Shown in pieces: positions 19,084 through 29,022 of a stretch of 64,000 nt of DNA. The translations under genes were made by a program, and so were the position numbers. The notes under the pieces were generated by a model that saw only the letters and a program-made list of their open reading frames with translations, had not been told where the DNA came from and searched no databases. Where the stretch lies: NCBI RefSeq assembly GCF_013416325.1, contig NZ_JACCGK010000013.1:116949-180948 (forward strand). The letters run 5' to 3'. This DNA is from Vreelandella sedimenti. GTDB lineage: Bacteria > Pseudomonadota > Gammaproteobacteria > Pseudomonadales > Halomonadaceae. The first letter of the stretch is position 1. Each line of letters begins with the position of its first letter.

Positions 19084-20331
19084 TTATTTCTTAATGCCAA
19101 ATTCTGGGTAGGCTTCGAGACCGCACTCAGCGATATCCACGCCTTCATACTCATCTTCTTCGCTAACCCGGATGCCCATGATGGCTTTCAGGATGAGCCA
19201 TACCACCAGGCTGGCCAGGAATACCCAAGCGAAGATACCTACGATACCGATGATCTGGGCACCGAATGATGCGCCGTCATTGTTCAGCGGCACTGCCAGC
19301 ACGCCCCAGATACCGACAACACCGTGAACCGAGATCGCACCGACCGGATCATCCAGCTTCACTTTATCGAGGGTGACGATGGCTGCGACCACGATGATGC
19401 CGCCAATCGCGCCGATAATGGTAGCGCTCAGTGCGGTCGGAGAGAGCGGATCAGCGGTGATTGCCACCAGGCCAGCCAGCGCACCGTTCAAGGCCATGGT
19501 CAGATCCGCTTTGCGGAACCACAGTTTGGCCAGGATCAGTGCAGCAATAACACCACCCGCCGCTGCTGCATTAGTGTTTACAAACACCTGTGCCACGTTG
19601 TTAGCAGAATCGACGGCCGCAAGTTTGAGCTCAGAACCGCCATTGAAGCCGAACCAGCCCATCCACAGGATGAAGGTACCCAGCGTTGCCAGCGGCATGT
19701 TGGCACCGGGAATAGCGTGGATAGAACCGTCTTTGCCGTATTTGCCTTTACGTGGGCCGAGCACGATCACACCCGCTAGCGCAGCCGCCGCACCGGCAAG
19801 GTGCACAATGCCTGAACCCGCATAGTCAGAGTAGCCCACTTCAGACAACCAGCCGCCACCCCAAGTCCAGTAGCCAGACACCGGATAGATAAACGCGGTC
19901 ATTACCACAGCAAAGGCCAGGAAGGCCCACAGCTTCATACGCTCAGCGACGGCACCCGACACAATCGACATGGCGGTTGCCACGAACACGACTTGGAAGA
20001 AGAAGTCAGAACGCATGGAGTAGTAGGGCGCGTCATCACCGCCAGCGGTAACTGCATCCACACTGTTTTCAGCGCCAATCAAGAAGCCCAGATTGGGTAA
20101 GAAGCCGCCAGCGCTGCTGGAGTACATGATGTAGTAGCCCACCAGCAGGTACATGGTGCAGGCAATGGCAAACAGCGCGATATTCTTGGTCAGGATCTCA
20201 GCGGTGTTTTTGGAGCGTACTAAGCCCGCTTCTAACATGGAGAAGCCTGCCGCCATCCACATGACGAGCACACCGCAAATTAGAAAGTAGAACGTATCGA
20301 GCGCGTAGCTCAGATCAGTCAACTCATTCAT
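19084..20331 (-). CDS. amtB: Ammonium transporter
   Basis: A 415-aa ammonium channel of the inner membrane with 11-12 helices. The twin pore histidines are in GSGIVHLAGAAAALAG and GAISVHGVVGIWG. The end DEYEGVDIAECGLEAYPEF is the cytoplasmic tail that contacts PII. The N-terminus begins at the periplasmic side with no long signal peptide, unlike E. coli AmtB. It is flanked on the same strand by two glnK genes. Confidence 0.96.
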   Translation of the reverse strand: MNELTDLSYALDTFYFLICGVLVMWMAAGFSMLEAGLVRSKNTAEILTKNIALFAIACTMYLLVGYYIMYSSSAGGFLPNLGFLIGAENSVDAVTAGGDDAPYYSMRSDFFFQVVFVATAMSIVSGAVAERMKLWAFLAFAVVMTAFIYPVSGYWTWGGGWLSEVGYSDYAGSGIVHLAGAAAALAGVIVLGPRKGKYGKDGSIHAIPGANMPLATLGTFILWMGWFGFNGGSELKLAAVDSANNVAQVFVNTNAAAAGGVIAALILAKLWFRKADLTMALNGALAGLVAITADPLSPTALSATIIGAIGGIIVVAAIVTLDKVKLDDPVGAISVHGVVGIWGVLAVPLNNDGASFGAQIIGIVGIFAWVFLASLVVWLILKAIMGIRVSEEDEYEGVDIAECGLEAYPEFGIKK

Positions 20332-20376
20332 TGTATGTTCCCCGTTGAACTATAGAAATGATCCGAAAAAACAGCG

Positions 20377-20820
<444 letters not shown>

Positions 20821-21059
20821 TTATTAAAAATCAGATAATTATCTAGAGTCACAAATGCACTTCAGCGCTAAATCTGAGCAAATCCATTCTCATACCACCA
20901 CTATTGCACCAAAAAAGGGCGTAAGCAAAAGTAGCCTGCTCTATTTCGATGCACACCCTGGGTTAAGCAGTAAAAGCACGCGATACATGCGAATTCGCCA
21001 ACTGTTGCGTATCCTTACCGGTAAGCAATATTTAAAGCAGGTTTATCTAGGAGAGAACA

Positions 21060-21401
21060 ATGGCGCCTCAAGACCGTATTAGCCGCTTGGCCCAGCAGAT
21101 TGGTGACCGTTTACAAAACGCCTCCCAAGCGCCGGAAGATATTCAAAAGGGCGTGCAGCAAGTCGTGCGTGGCGCCTTCGACCGCCTGGAGCTTGTCTCA
21201 CGGGAAGATTTCGACATTTTAATGGATGTACTGCAGCGCACCCGTTCACGGGTAGAGGCGTTAGAGCGTCAAGTCGCTAACCTTGAAGCAGCCGTTGAAG
21301 CCTCCACGGAGCCCACTGACACGCCAATGGAAGCAGAAGCACCCCCGACGCCCACTCCAGAGCCGACGAGTCACCCAGATGAAGATGACAAACCCGCCTA
21401 A
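21060..21401 (+). CDS. ubiK: Ubiquinone biosynthesis accessory factor UbiK
   Basis: A 113-aa protein of the BMFP (YqiC) family that assists the UbiJ lipid-binding complex in aerobic ubiquinone synthesis. RISRLAQQIGDRLQ at the N-terminus, then a coiled coil (SREDFDILMDVLQRTRSRVEALERQVANLE), then an acidic, Pro/Glu/Thr-rich tail that is longer than in E. coli. AGGAGAGAACA is the ribosome site. A hairpin (CGGCAATAG / CTATTGCCG, 21418-21446) follows, without a clear T run. Confidence 0.88.
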   Translation: MAPQDRISRLAQQIGDRLQNASQAPEDIQKGVQQVVRGAFDRLELVSREDFDILMDVLQRTRSRVEALERQVANLEAAVEASTEPTDTPMEAEAPPTPTPEPTSHPDEDDKPA

Positions 21402-21690
21402 CCGGTAGGACTGATATCGGCAATAGCCTGCCTTCATCTATTGCCGGTACCTCAAGGTGCAGCGGTGCTGCCTCTTAATGACTTCTCGCGTATGGTTACT
21501 AGTGACGTCATCCAATCGGTAAACACGAATCAATATCATTGACTTTTTTTCTGCCAGTGTTACCTTCCTCGTATCACAGCCCTCTTCAAGCTCACTGCTA
21601 TCTTGTGAACGGCTGCCCCAAAAAGCCACTTCGACAAAGATAGCGTGTAAGCACCAATACAGGGCAATCCTGCGTTGACTCAGCCACGCG
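21402..21690. other. Intergenic region between ubiK and the AraC regulator
   Basis: Holds the 9-bp hairpin CGGCAATAG/CTATTGCCG at 21418-21446, which may end ubiK transcription. Nothing else convincing; the reading frame on the minus strand here lacks family resemblance. Confidence 0.5.
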
Positions 21691-22755
21691 ATGGTAGTTG
21701 CCAGCACAGAACCTTTCTTACTGACTAATCACCTTGAGCACCGATGCGCCAATTTGATGCACATCCATAAAAGCGCTAATCCCATGACCTCCATCGCCGC
21801 TCATCCAATTTCAGGCCCAACGCCGCAACTCCTTACCTCCCAAACGTTGCAGCAGTTGGGGCTGCGCTTCGGCATCGATTACCAAATCGATGGCGCTTGT
21901 GCTGGGTTGGCGCCCGTCGCTCAAGGCAGTGTTCACGATGTCAGCCTTCCCAATTCACTCCACCTAACACTCTCCGATTTACAGGTAGAGCGCACCTACT
22001 GGTCAGCCTCGCGTCGATCAGTGCCCTGGTTTATTTGTGTGGTGTTGGAGGGCCATATTAATGCCACCGTGGGTAGCCAGTGCTTTGCATTAACAGCAGG
22101 TGATGGGCTTTGCGCACACTTTAATCCCCAACACTCGCTCACCGTATGCCAGCCCGCGCAGCCGCGTCTGCGTACAGTAAACCTCGCGGTGCTCGCCACA
22201 CATCCCCATGGGCTCCCCTTGCCACCCGCTAAGCCGCTGCTGCATCACTGGCGGCTGCCTGAATCGCTCATTAATGCCCTGCGCGACACTATTGATCAAC
22301 CTCCCAATGCCTGCCGACAGCTGCTGGTATGGCAAGGGTTAGCGCTACAGCTACTCGGTCACGGCTTGCCATCAGGCCCACAGCCACCGCAGAAAGCACA
22401 CGCCGAACCTCAGCGCCCGGAAACTCGCTTAACCCCGCGTGACCGCCAGTGTCTTGAACAGTTGCATCAGCGCATCGCCGAACAGCCAATGCTTACCTAT
22501 TATTTGCACGACTTGGCTCGCGATGCCGCTATGAGTCCCAGCAGTCTACGCCAGAAATTTCGCGCCTGTTACGGCTACTCTGTGTTTGATCATCTTCGCC
22601 AGTGCCGCTTGGCGCAGGCGTATCGTGATTTGCAGCGCGGCTACAGCGTGCAGCAAACCGCTCACGCCTGTGGCTACCGCCACGCCACCAATTTTGCCAC
22701 CGCCTTTAAGCGCGCTTTTGGCATTGCGCCCCATGAAGTACACCATCGCCATTAA
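21691..22755 (+). CDS. AraC family regulator, PchR-like
   Basis: Up to 354 aa. The last 100 residues are an AraC DNA-binding domain with two helix-turn-helices (YYLHDLARDAAMSPSSLRQKFRACYGYSVFDHLRQ and VQQTAHACGYRHATNFATAFKRAFGIAP). The N-terminal half lacks close named motifs but has the length of PchR-type regulators, which sense a siderophore in the cytoplasm and activate its receptor gene. The neighbouring TonB receptor supports this. The start is uncertain: ATGs at 21691, 21757 and 21784 all lack a clear ribosome site. Confidence 0.8.
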   Translation: MVVASTEPFLLTNHLEHRCANLMHIHKSANPMTSIAAHPISGPTPQLLTSQTLQQLGLRFGIDYQIDGACAGLAPVAQGSVHDVSLPNSLHLTLSDLQVERTYWSASRRSVPWFICVVLEGHINATVGSQCFALTAGDGLCAHFNPQHSLTVCQPAQPRLRTVNLAVLATHPHGLPLPPAKPLLHHWRLPESLINALRDTIDQPPNACRQLLVWQGLALQLLGHGLPSGPQPPQKAHAEPQRPETRLTPRDRQCLEQLHQRIAEQPMLTYYLHDLARDAAMSPSSLRQKFRACYGYSVFDHLRQCRLAQAYRDLQRGYSVQQTAHACGYRHATNFATAFKRAFGIAPHEVHHRH

Positions 22756-22860
22756 AAGCCGCAGGGTTGTTTTTGGAGCGGTAAGTTCCTCTGCTGGACG
22801 TTTTTTGGCAGCACGCATACTCCCTTTGTCATTGCGCATACCTTTCAGCAGCCATTAAGC

Positions 22861-22879
22861 GCAATAATTCTCATTAACA
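22861..22879. promoter_or_regulatory. Fur-box-like site before the TonB receptor
   Basis: GCAATAATTCTCATTAAC matches the AATAATnnTCATT core of Fur operators (GATAATGATAATCATTATC) imperfectly. It lies about 35 bp upstream of the receptor start, where a repressor would block transcription. Confidence 0.5.
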
Positions 22880-22913
22880 CATTGGTTAATTGATGCTTAT
22901 TGCAGGTGCCTCC

Positions 22914-25016
22914 ATGCTCATCCCCCATCACCGTTTTCTACGCTCTCCGCTTAGCGCCGCCATGCTCTCGGCACTGGCCGTTTCCCCGGTATACGCTCAA
23001 GAAAGCACCGAGTTAGCCACCGTCACAGTCACTGCCCAGCAGGCTGCCACCAAAGTGGAAACGCCGACGATCGAAATACCCCAGAGCGTTTCCACGATCA
23101 CCCGCGAACAGATGGATAACCGCGGAGTAAGTACCGTGCAGCGCGCCACCGACTACACGCCCGGTGTTTACAGCAATCAGGTAGGCGCCTCCAATCGCTT
23201 CGACTACCTGGTACTGCGCGGTTTTTCTGACGGCAGCTTGAGCAATACCTTCCTGGATGGCCTGAAAGTCATGGGCGATGCCAACTCCCATAGCAGTATG
23301 CGCATCGATCCGTGGTTTTTGGACAGCATAGAAGTCGTCCGCGGGCCCGCCTCGGTGCTCTATGGGCGCGCCTCACCTGGCGGGGTGGTCGCCCTGAACA
23401 GCAAGCGACCAGAATTTGAACAGGGCGGTGAGCTGCGTTTTCGAGTGGGTAATAAAAACCAGCGCAGCGCCGCTTTTGACCTCACCGGCCCTATTGGCGA
23501 AGAGCAGCGGATGGCCTTTCGCCTAACCGGGATTGCCAGCGCCGCGGATACCCAGTTTGGCCCGGCAGAAGAGGAGCGCTACGCCATTGCGCCCCGGCTC
23601 ACCTGGGATATCACCGATGACACCAGCCTCACCGTAGAAGCCTACCTACAGGATGAACCCGAAGGTGGCTACCACTCCGGCGTACCCTATGAGGGGGCCG
23701 TGGTCGCCCATAATGGCCGCAAGATCAGCAACAACTTCTTTGATGGTGAAGAGGATTACGACACCTACGAGCGCACCCAGCGCATGTTCGGATACGCCCT
23801 GGAACACCGCTTTAACGATCAGGTGACCGGCCGTCAACTGATGCGCTATCTCAATTCCGACGTAGTGCTCAATCAAGTCTATGGCTATGGTTGGACATCC
23901 CCTACGTCTGACGAGCTCACCCGCTACTACTCCGGCAGCAATGAATCTCTGGAAGCCTGGACACTCGACAACCAGTTAGAAGCCACCCTCAGCAGCGGCT
24001 TTATGGATCACACACTGCTTGTCGGGGTTGATTACCAGCAGCGGAAAAACGACGTATCGTGGCCCACTGGGTATTTCCCGCCGCTCAATGCGTTTGACCC
24101 GGTTTATGGCAGCGACCCCATCGAGTTTTACGCCCCGGTGCGCGAACGCCATGAGATCGACCAGACCGGGGTTTACCTGCAAGACCAGATAGCCCTCGAT
24201 AACTGGCGCTTCACCTTGGGTGGCCGCTACGACTGGGTCAATATCGACAATGCCAACCGCGATAGCGGTGATACAAGCTCCCTCAGCGACACCCAGTTCA
24301 GTGGCCGCGCCGGGGTAGTCTACCTGTTCGATAACGGCGTAGCGCCCTACCTGAGCTACTCCACCGCGTTCACCCCCACCAGCTTCGTGGATGAGCGTGG
24401 TGACCTGCTGAAGCCCATGGAGGGCGAACAGTGGGAAACCGGCGTTAAATACCAGCCTAACGGTAGCCAAAGCCAGTACAGCGCGGCGCTGTTCCATATC
24501 GGCCAGGAGAACGTCGCCACCAAAGAGCAGCCCACCGACCCATACCGCGCCGTGGGGGAGATCGAATCCCAAGGGCTGGAGCTGGAAGCGCAAACCCAGC
24601 TAACGGATACCCTCTCGGTTCAGGCAGGCTATAGCTTCACCGACATCACCTACGCCAAAAGCGATGATGGTAACCAGGGCAACAACGCGATTTACTCCCC
24701 ACGGCATCAAGTGCAGCTCTGGGGCCACTACGAGGCCAACAAGGGCTGGCTAAACGGCGTAGATATGGGTGTCGGCGTGCGTCACTACGCGGATATCGCC
24801 GCTGACCGGGCCAACACCGCAACCGTGCCCGATTACACCCTGGTGGATGCCACCATTGGCTACGACCTCAGCCAACTCGGCGTAGATGGTGTCGAAACAC
24901 GTTTAAACGTGAACAATTTATTGGATAAAGAGTACGTGGCCTCCTGCAACTCCCTGGAGTACTGCTACTTCGGTGCCGAGCGCGGCGTGACCGCTAGTGT
25001 TCACTACCGTTTCTAA
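22914..25016 (+). CDS. TonB-dependent siderophore receptor
   Basis: A 700-aa outer-membrane receptor. Signal peptide (cut after about VYAQ), a TonB-box-like stretch ELATVTVTA, plug domain (about residues 45-160: IEIPQSVSTITREQMDNRGV, LVLRGFSDG, SIEVVRGPASVLYGRASPGGVVALNSKRP), and a 22-strand barrel ending in the aromatic GVTASVHYRF. The plug sequence puts it with ferrichrome/ferrioxamine-type (FhuA, FoxA, FhuE) hydroxamate receptors. I use the ATG at 22914 with AGGTG upstream; an in-frame ATG at 22893 is possible. Confidence 0.92.
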   Translation: MLIPHHRFLRSPLSAAMLSALAVSPVYAQESTELATVTVTAQQAATKVETPTIEIPQSVSTITREQMDNRGVSTVQRATDYTPGVYSNQVGASNRFDYLVLRGFSDGSLSNTFLDGLKVMGDANSHSSMRIDPWFLDSIEVVRGPASVLYGRASPGGVVALNSKRPEFEQGGELRFRVGNKNQRSAAFDLTGPIGEEQRMAFRLTGIASAADTQFGPAEEERYAIAPRLTWDITDDTSLTVEAYLQDEPEGGYHSGVPYEGAVVAHNGRKISNNFFDGEEDYDTYERTQRMFGYALEHRFNDQVTGRQLMRYLNSDVVLNQVYGYGWTSPTSDELTRYYSGSNESLEAWTLDNQLEATLSSGFMDHTLLVGVDYQQRKNDVSWPTGYFPPLNAFDPVYGSDPIEFYAPVRERHEIDQTGVYLQDQIALDNWRFTLGGRYDWVNIDNANRDSGDTSSLSDTQFSGRAGVVYLFDNGVAPYLSYSTAFTPTSFVDERGDLLKPMEGEQWETGVKYQPNGSQSQYSAALFHIGQENVATKEQPTDPYRAVGEIESQGLELEAQTQLTDTLSVQAGYSFTDITYAKSDDGNQGNNAIYSPRHQVQLWGHYEANKGWLNGVDMGVGVRHYADIAADRANTATVPDYTLVDATIGYDLSQLGVDGVETRLNVNNLLDKEYVASCNSLEYCYFGAERGVTASVHYRF

Positions 25017-25140
25017 ACACTAGTGCTGAGTGACGTTCCAAGCCCGTATCTAAGCTCTTATCTAAGCATTGTTAATTTATTGTAACCCCATTTGTCCAGG
25101 CCACTGTACCTGGGCATTTTTCCTTGCATACAAGTTTGCA

Positions 25141-25160
25141 AACAATAAATATTATCGTTT
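25141..25160. promoter_or_regulatory. Fur-box-like site before the FhuD-like gene
   Basis: AACAATAAATATTATCGTTT contains AATATTATC with near-palindromic arms, in line with a Fur operator, about 40 bp upstream of the binding-protein start. It suggests this gene has its own iron-controlled promoter in addition to read-through. Confidence 0.45.
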
Positions 25161-25198
25161 AAATACAGCCCTTATTTTCTGGATGGCCTCTCACCACC

Positions 25199-26098
25199 AT
25201 GCGCCACACCAACCTGTTCTCTTTGCTCGCGCGCTGCGGGCTGTTCGCCGTTTGTATGCTGAGCGTTTCTACTGCCCAGGCGCAGTGGGCCACGGTGGAC
25301 TGGACCATTGCTGAAACGCTGTTGGCGATTGATGCGCCGGTGAGCAGTGTCGCCCAGCAGAGTGACTACCAGGAGTGGGTAGGCGAGCCACATATTCCCG
25401 ATAGTGCCACCGATATGGGCCTACGCACCCAGCCCAATATGGAACTGCTGGCCCAGGTGCCGCCAGAACAGACGCTTATTTCACCTATGTTCGCCGGTTT
25501 AACGCCGCGTCTGGAGCGAATAGCGCCCGTCACATCGTTCTCGCTCTACTCCCCCGGCACCGATACCTGGCAGGAGATGCAAACCCTGACCCGTGAGCTG
25601 GGTGAGTTAACCGAGCACCAGCCCCAGGCCGAGCAGCTTATTGAAGACACCCAAGCCTTGATGACCACACTGCGCGAATCCCGGCCACTCTCTCAGTCAG
25701 AAATCGCGCCGCTGCTAATGGTGCAATTCATGGATGCCCGCCACGTGCGGGTGTTTGGGGAAAACAGCTTATACAACGCCGTGCTGGAACAGCTCGACCT
25801 CCCCAATGCCTGGGATCAAACCACCAATGCCTGGGGATTTGCGCTGGTAGGGATTGAAGCGCTGGCGCGCTACCCAGAAGCAACGCTGGTGATCATCGAC
25901 CCGCTGCCCGCCGGAGCCGAGGAGAAGCTTGCAAAAAGCGGCCTATGGCAGCAACTCCCCAGCGTCAGGCACGACAGGATAGTTCGCCTGCCGCCGGTAT
26001 GGAGCTTCGGCGCACTCCCCTCCGCTCAGCGCTTTGCCCGAAAGCTGACTACGGCGCTAGAGGCAGTGCCAGCGGTTAGCCATCAGGGCAATGAGTAG
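25199..26098 (+). CDS. Iron-siderophore ABC transporter substrate-binding protein, FhuD-like
   Basis: A 299-aa periplasmic binding protein of the class III (FhuD/BtuF) type. Signal peptide (cut near TAQAQ), then DWTIAETLLAIDAPVSSVAQQSDYQEWVG, the family head with DW and GV-type contact, MELLAQVPPEQTLISPMFAG, and VWSFGALPSAQRFARKL at the end. FhuD carries hydroxamate siderophores to FhuB. No permease or ATPase follows; the next gene is comM, so the membrane part must be elsewhere. Confidence 0.85.
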   Translation: MRHTNLFSLLARCGLFAVCMLSVSTAQAQWATVDWTIAETLLAIDAPVSSVAQQSDYQEWVGEPHIPDSATDMGLRTQPNMELLAQVPPEQTLISPMFAGLTPRLERIAPVTSFSLYSPGTDTWQEMQTLTRELGELTEHQPQAEQLIEDTQALMTTLRESRPLSQSEIAPLLMVQFMDARHVRVFGENSLYNAVLEQLDLPNAWDQTTNAWGFALVGIEALARYPEATLVIIDPLPAGAEEKLAKSGLWQQLPSVRHDRIVRLPPVWSFGALPSAQRFARKLTTALEAVPAVSHQGNE

Positions 26099-26213
26099 AA
26101 GAACGTGAAGCTACCAAAGCGTTCTTAATTACGATAGGTTAAGCACTTAAGATAAAGTAGAGTTCGCTTACATTAGGGTTAGGGCTTTTAGCAAACGACA
26201 GCGAGGGAATGCA

Positions 26214-27062
26214 ATGACGCTAGCCATTGTAGCCACGCGGGCAGGAGTAGGTTTAGATGCACCGGCGGTGCATGTTGAGGTGCATCTGGCCAACGGCTTG
26301 CCGGGCCTAACGCTAGTGGGCTTGCCGGAAACGGCGGTAAAAGAGAGCCGCGAACGGGTGCGCAGTGCACTGGTTAATGCAGGCTTTGATTTTCCCAATA
26401 CCCGCCGTATTACCTTAAACCTCGCCCCCGCCGATCTGCCTAAGGAGGGTGGCCGTTTTGATCTGCCCATTGCCCTGGGCATTCTTGCCGCCTCCGGGCA
26501 AATTCCCGTGGAAGCGCTAGAGGGCATGGAGTGCGCTGGCGAGCTGGCCCTGGACGGTAAGCTGCGCGCGGTGCCGGGAATACTGCCCTTTGCCCTGGCC
26601 ACCCGGCGGGCAAAAAAAGCACTGATCATTCCCCGCGACTGCGCCGATGAGGCCGCCCTGGCAGGCGATTTGCCGGTGCTGCCTGCCGATACTCTCTGGC
26701 AGGTAGTGGCGCACTTACTCGCTCAAGAGAAGATACCCCCGCACAAACTCAGCGCTTCGGTGAAAACCACCGCCCCAGTGGAAGACCTCGCCGATGTGCG
26801 CGGCCAGCAGCAGGCCCGCCGTGCGCTGGAAGTCGCGGCGGCCGGAGGCCATAACCTGTTATTTGCAGGTCCGCCGGGCACCGGCAAAACCATGCTGGCC
26901 AGCCGCCTGCCGGGCATTCTGCCGCCGCTTTCTGAGGAGGATGCCTTGGAAGTCGCCGCCGTGCGCTCGGTTTGCGGGTTACCGCTGGAAGCGGACTGGG
27001 GAAAAAGGCCATTTCGACAACCCCATCACAGTGCCAGCGGCGCCGCCCTGGTAGGTGGCGGC
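26214..27062 (+). pseudogene. comM: comM (yifB), 5' part, interrupted by the transposon
   Basis: Codons 1-283 of an AAA+ Mg-chelatase-like protein, the ComM helicase that aids branch migration in natural transformation. The N-terminal Lon-protease-like fold (MTLAIVATRAGVGLDAPAVHVEVHLANGLPGL) and Walker A GPPGTGKT at residues 219-226 are intact. The frame breaks at the transposon junction exactly after codon 283 and would add 22 foreign residues before a stop at 27131. Walker B lies in the separated 3' part, so the ATPase cannot work. Confidence 0.95.
27058..27062. repeat. Target site duplication GCGGC, left copy
   Basis: The 5 bases next to the left transposon end; an identical copy adjoins the right end at 45349-45353. 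Removing the element and one copy restores GGT GGC GGC TCA AAA in frame, giving the ComM motif GGGSKPKPGEISLAHHG. Confidence 0.95.
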
Positions 27063-27107
27063 TGTCATTTTCAACAATTGTTGCGACTAAACAATAATTG
27101 CTGCGAC
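27063..27107. repeat. Left end of the Tn7-like element with two TnsB-type repeats
   Basis: Terminal TGTCATTTTC, then CAACAATTGTTGCGAC at 27072-27087 and CAATAATTGCTGCGAC at 27092-27107. The right end has four copies in inverted orientation. The fewer left sites and denser right sites mirror the asymmetry of Tn7. A hairpin, CTCTATGT / ACATAGAG (27111-27133), follows. Confidence 0.85.
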
Positions 27108-27142
27108 AATCTCTATGTCGAGTTTACATAGAGCGCGCCCTA

Positions 27143-28912
27143 GTGACCGTTTCTCTCAAACAATCCAGAACCTTTAGCTTCCGGGATGGCACCCTAAAAG
27201 ACGAGGCAGAGCGCTTGGTCGTTTGGTGGTACGGGCCTATATTTAAAAACAATCGCTTACGAAGCGTCCCTAAAATCCATATCTTCTTAAGAACTATCGA
27301 CCATGAAAATAACTTAGGAGGCGTGATGAGACGTGAGACTGTCTTAACGCATCTTGGGCTATTGAGAATAGGGTCAGTATGGGAAAAGGGCGTGAGTAGC
27401 TCTCGTATTGCCTACGAGGAAAGAAAATTCTCCGTTTCTTTTTCTCCAGGCGGCTGGCGAATTGTCACCTTAGATGATTTACGACAATCAGGACGAAGCC
27501 TCTATACCACTTTTCATGACTCGAACTACTTACCCCAGAAAAATCAGCACAAAACATACCTGATTGAATTTGACCTTCCAGATGGCAAACACTTGCTCAT
27601 CCCTTGCACAGAATTTTTTATTCGCGTTTACGGTCGATCCTCTGAAATCAAGCGAGTGCTCGCCACTTACTCTTGGGAAGAAGTCAAAAAACGTCTTTAT
27701 CGACCGCTTGATGCGCCTGTATCCCCAGGTACGTGGCCTGTCAAATTTACGTATCATGTTCATAGACACGATGCCATTTTGCTCGCGCATATGTTGTACG
27801 ATCCGTATGCCAAGCGCGCTGCAAAATATATATATTCACAATTTGAAACCAGCTCCACGCCAGATGAAATGCTTTTAAAAGCCACCCCATGGTTTCAAGG
27901 CAGCGGGGAAATCTCTGTTTCTGGCGTTCCAATTGATGGTGGCAACACATTTCTAGGATTGCAGATATTAGGCTGTACGCAGCCCGACGGTGCCACGATC
28001 CACCGCGAAAGAGAGAAGTCAACGACAGTACCAGCCACCGATGGCGATGATGCTCCCACTCAATTTCCCTATCATCAGCTTCAAGACATCCCCGATGTCA
28101 TTGACCTGACGGATGATGAAGAGCCCGACCATGGCTCTTCTTGGCTAGACCTTCCTGAGGACGAATTCGTTATTTTAGGTAAGCCTCGCGCCGTCTTGGA
28201 TAAACGATATACTCGAAAAAATGTGCCCGATACACGAGGCGTCCCCGTTCCGGGTGACGAAACCATTTTCTCCACTGGGGAGCCACATGGATCAGGAAAA
28301 GGGGTCGGACAGGCCTCTATTCATGCTCCTATTACACTGGAATCACAGGGCTTTCTACGTGATATGTGGAATGCGCTTCTCTATTTACAATCGGCCTATC
28401 CCGCAACGATTCGTGGCGTTAGCTGGTTTACCTTTGAAGACGGCTTTAGCACTTCCCCCGACCCTCGGTTGATCAGCCTCGAACCTTTCGAAATAGACGA
28501 GGAGGTGAAAACGACAGTCGCCAATTGGGTTTACGTTGATACTCAGACCAAGGTACCTCGCGGGGTGCTCGTCATTCGGGTGCATGTGTTAGATCAAACG
28601 CTCTATCTCATGGAGATCCAACGACGCCCTCCAAAACCCAGAGCTGGTGGTAGCGAGGAGGCATCCAAGCCTCCTTCCTATAAAGGTTTAGTCTTCACGC
28701 TGAGCCACCAAGGCAGCTTCGAGCAGTGGTTACGCCAAGTGCTGTCTAACGTGCGGCACGTAGAAGGTGTTGTCCAAAAACTAGTTCGTCACTGCCCAGG
28801 ATTCGCCGATACGTTTAAGCACCCTAAATCCAAAAAGGAACAGATACCCTGCGAAGCCTCTGTGTTAAATGCTTTTAGCAAGGTCAGTATTGGTCGCAGT
28901 GACTTAGCGTAG
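27143..28912 (+). CDS. TnsE-like protein (tentative), lone gene at the left end
   Basis: About 590 aa from a GTG at 27143; an ATG at 27326 with a perfect AGGAGG (528 aa) is the alternative. Against Tn7 TnsE (538 aa), from memory, I see a similar layout: a front part with FRDG...LVVWWYGP (TnsE: FRN...IFVWFNP), a middle IPCTEFFIRVYGRSSEIKRV, a disordered acidic linker (DVIDLTDDEEPDHG), and a C-terminal domain with LYLMEIQRRP, LVFTLSHQGSFEQWL and VQKLVRHCPGF (TnsE: FVLLEVDASD, LSTKVLSG, VVKSSLNWP). TnsE steers Tn7 to replicating DNA on plasmids. Its base use is AT-richer than the cargo. If not TnsE, it is an unrecognised protein; the position inside the left end makes transposition or cargo roles likely. 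Confidence 0.55.
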   Translation: MTVSLKQSRTFSFRDGTLKDEAERLVVWWYGPIFKNNRLRSVPKIHIFLRTIDHENNLGGVMRRETVLTHLGLLRIGSVWEKGVSSSRIAYEERKFSVSFSPGGWRIVTLDDLRQSGRSLYTTFHDSNYLPQKNQHKTYLIEFDLPDGKHLLIPCTEFFIRVYGRSSEIKRVLATYSWEEVKKRLYRPLDAPVSPGTWPVKFTYHVHRHDAILLAHMLYDPYAKRAAKYIYSQFETSSTPDEMLLKATPWFQGSGEISVSGVPIDGGNTFLGLQILGCTQPDGATIHREREKSTTVPATDGDDAPTQFPYHQLQDIPDVIDLTDDEEPDHGSSWLDLPEDEFVILGKPRAVLDKRYTRKNVPDTRGVPVPGDETIFSTGEPHGSGKGVGQASIHAPITLESQGFLRDMWNALLYLQSAYPATIRGVSWFTFEDGFSTSPDPRLISLEPFEIDEEVKTTVANWVYVDTQTKVPRGVLVIRVHVLDQTLYLMEIQRRPPKPRAGGSEEASKPPSYKGLVFTLSHQGSFEQWLRQVLSNVRHVEGVVQKLVRHCPGFADTFKHPKSKKEQIPCEASVLNAFSKVSIGRSDLA

Positions 28913-28957
28913 CTACTATTTGCAACCTTATAAGTAGGCGGTATCTGTTTTGTCGGT

Positions 28958-28994
28958 AAGAGCAACCTGTACACACCGTGTGCAGGTTGCTCTT
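28958..28994. terminator. Hairpin after the TnsE-like gene
   Basis: Stem AAGAGCAACCTG / CAGGTTGCTCTT extended by ACAC/GTGT, between two convergent genes. T run is short (TTCT), so termination strength is uncertain. Confidence 0.65.
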
Positions 28995-29022
28995 CTGACG
29001 GAGAACCGATACGGCCATCCCT

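Noticed and set aside
21438..21707. 89-codon minus-strand frame between ubiK and the AraC gene
   Set aside because: No family, no ribosome site, and it overlaps a hairpin; I treat the stretch as intergenic.
23976..24593. 205-codon antisense frame opposite the TonB receptor
   Set aside because: It mirrors the receptor's barrel codons and has no recognisable motif.
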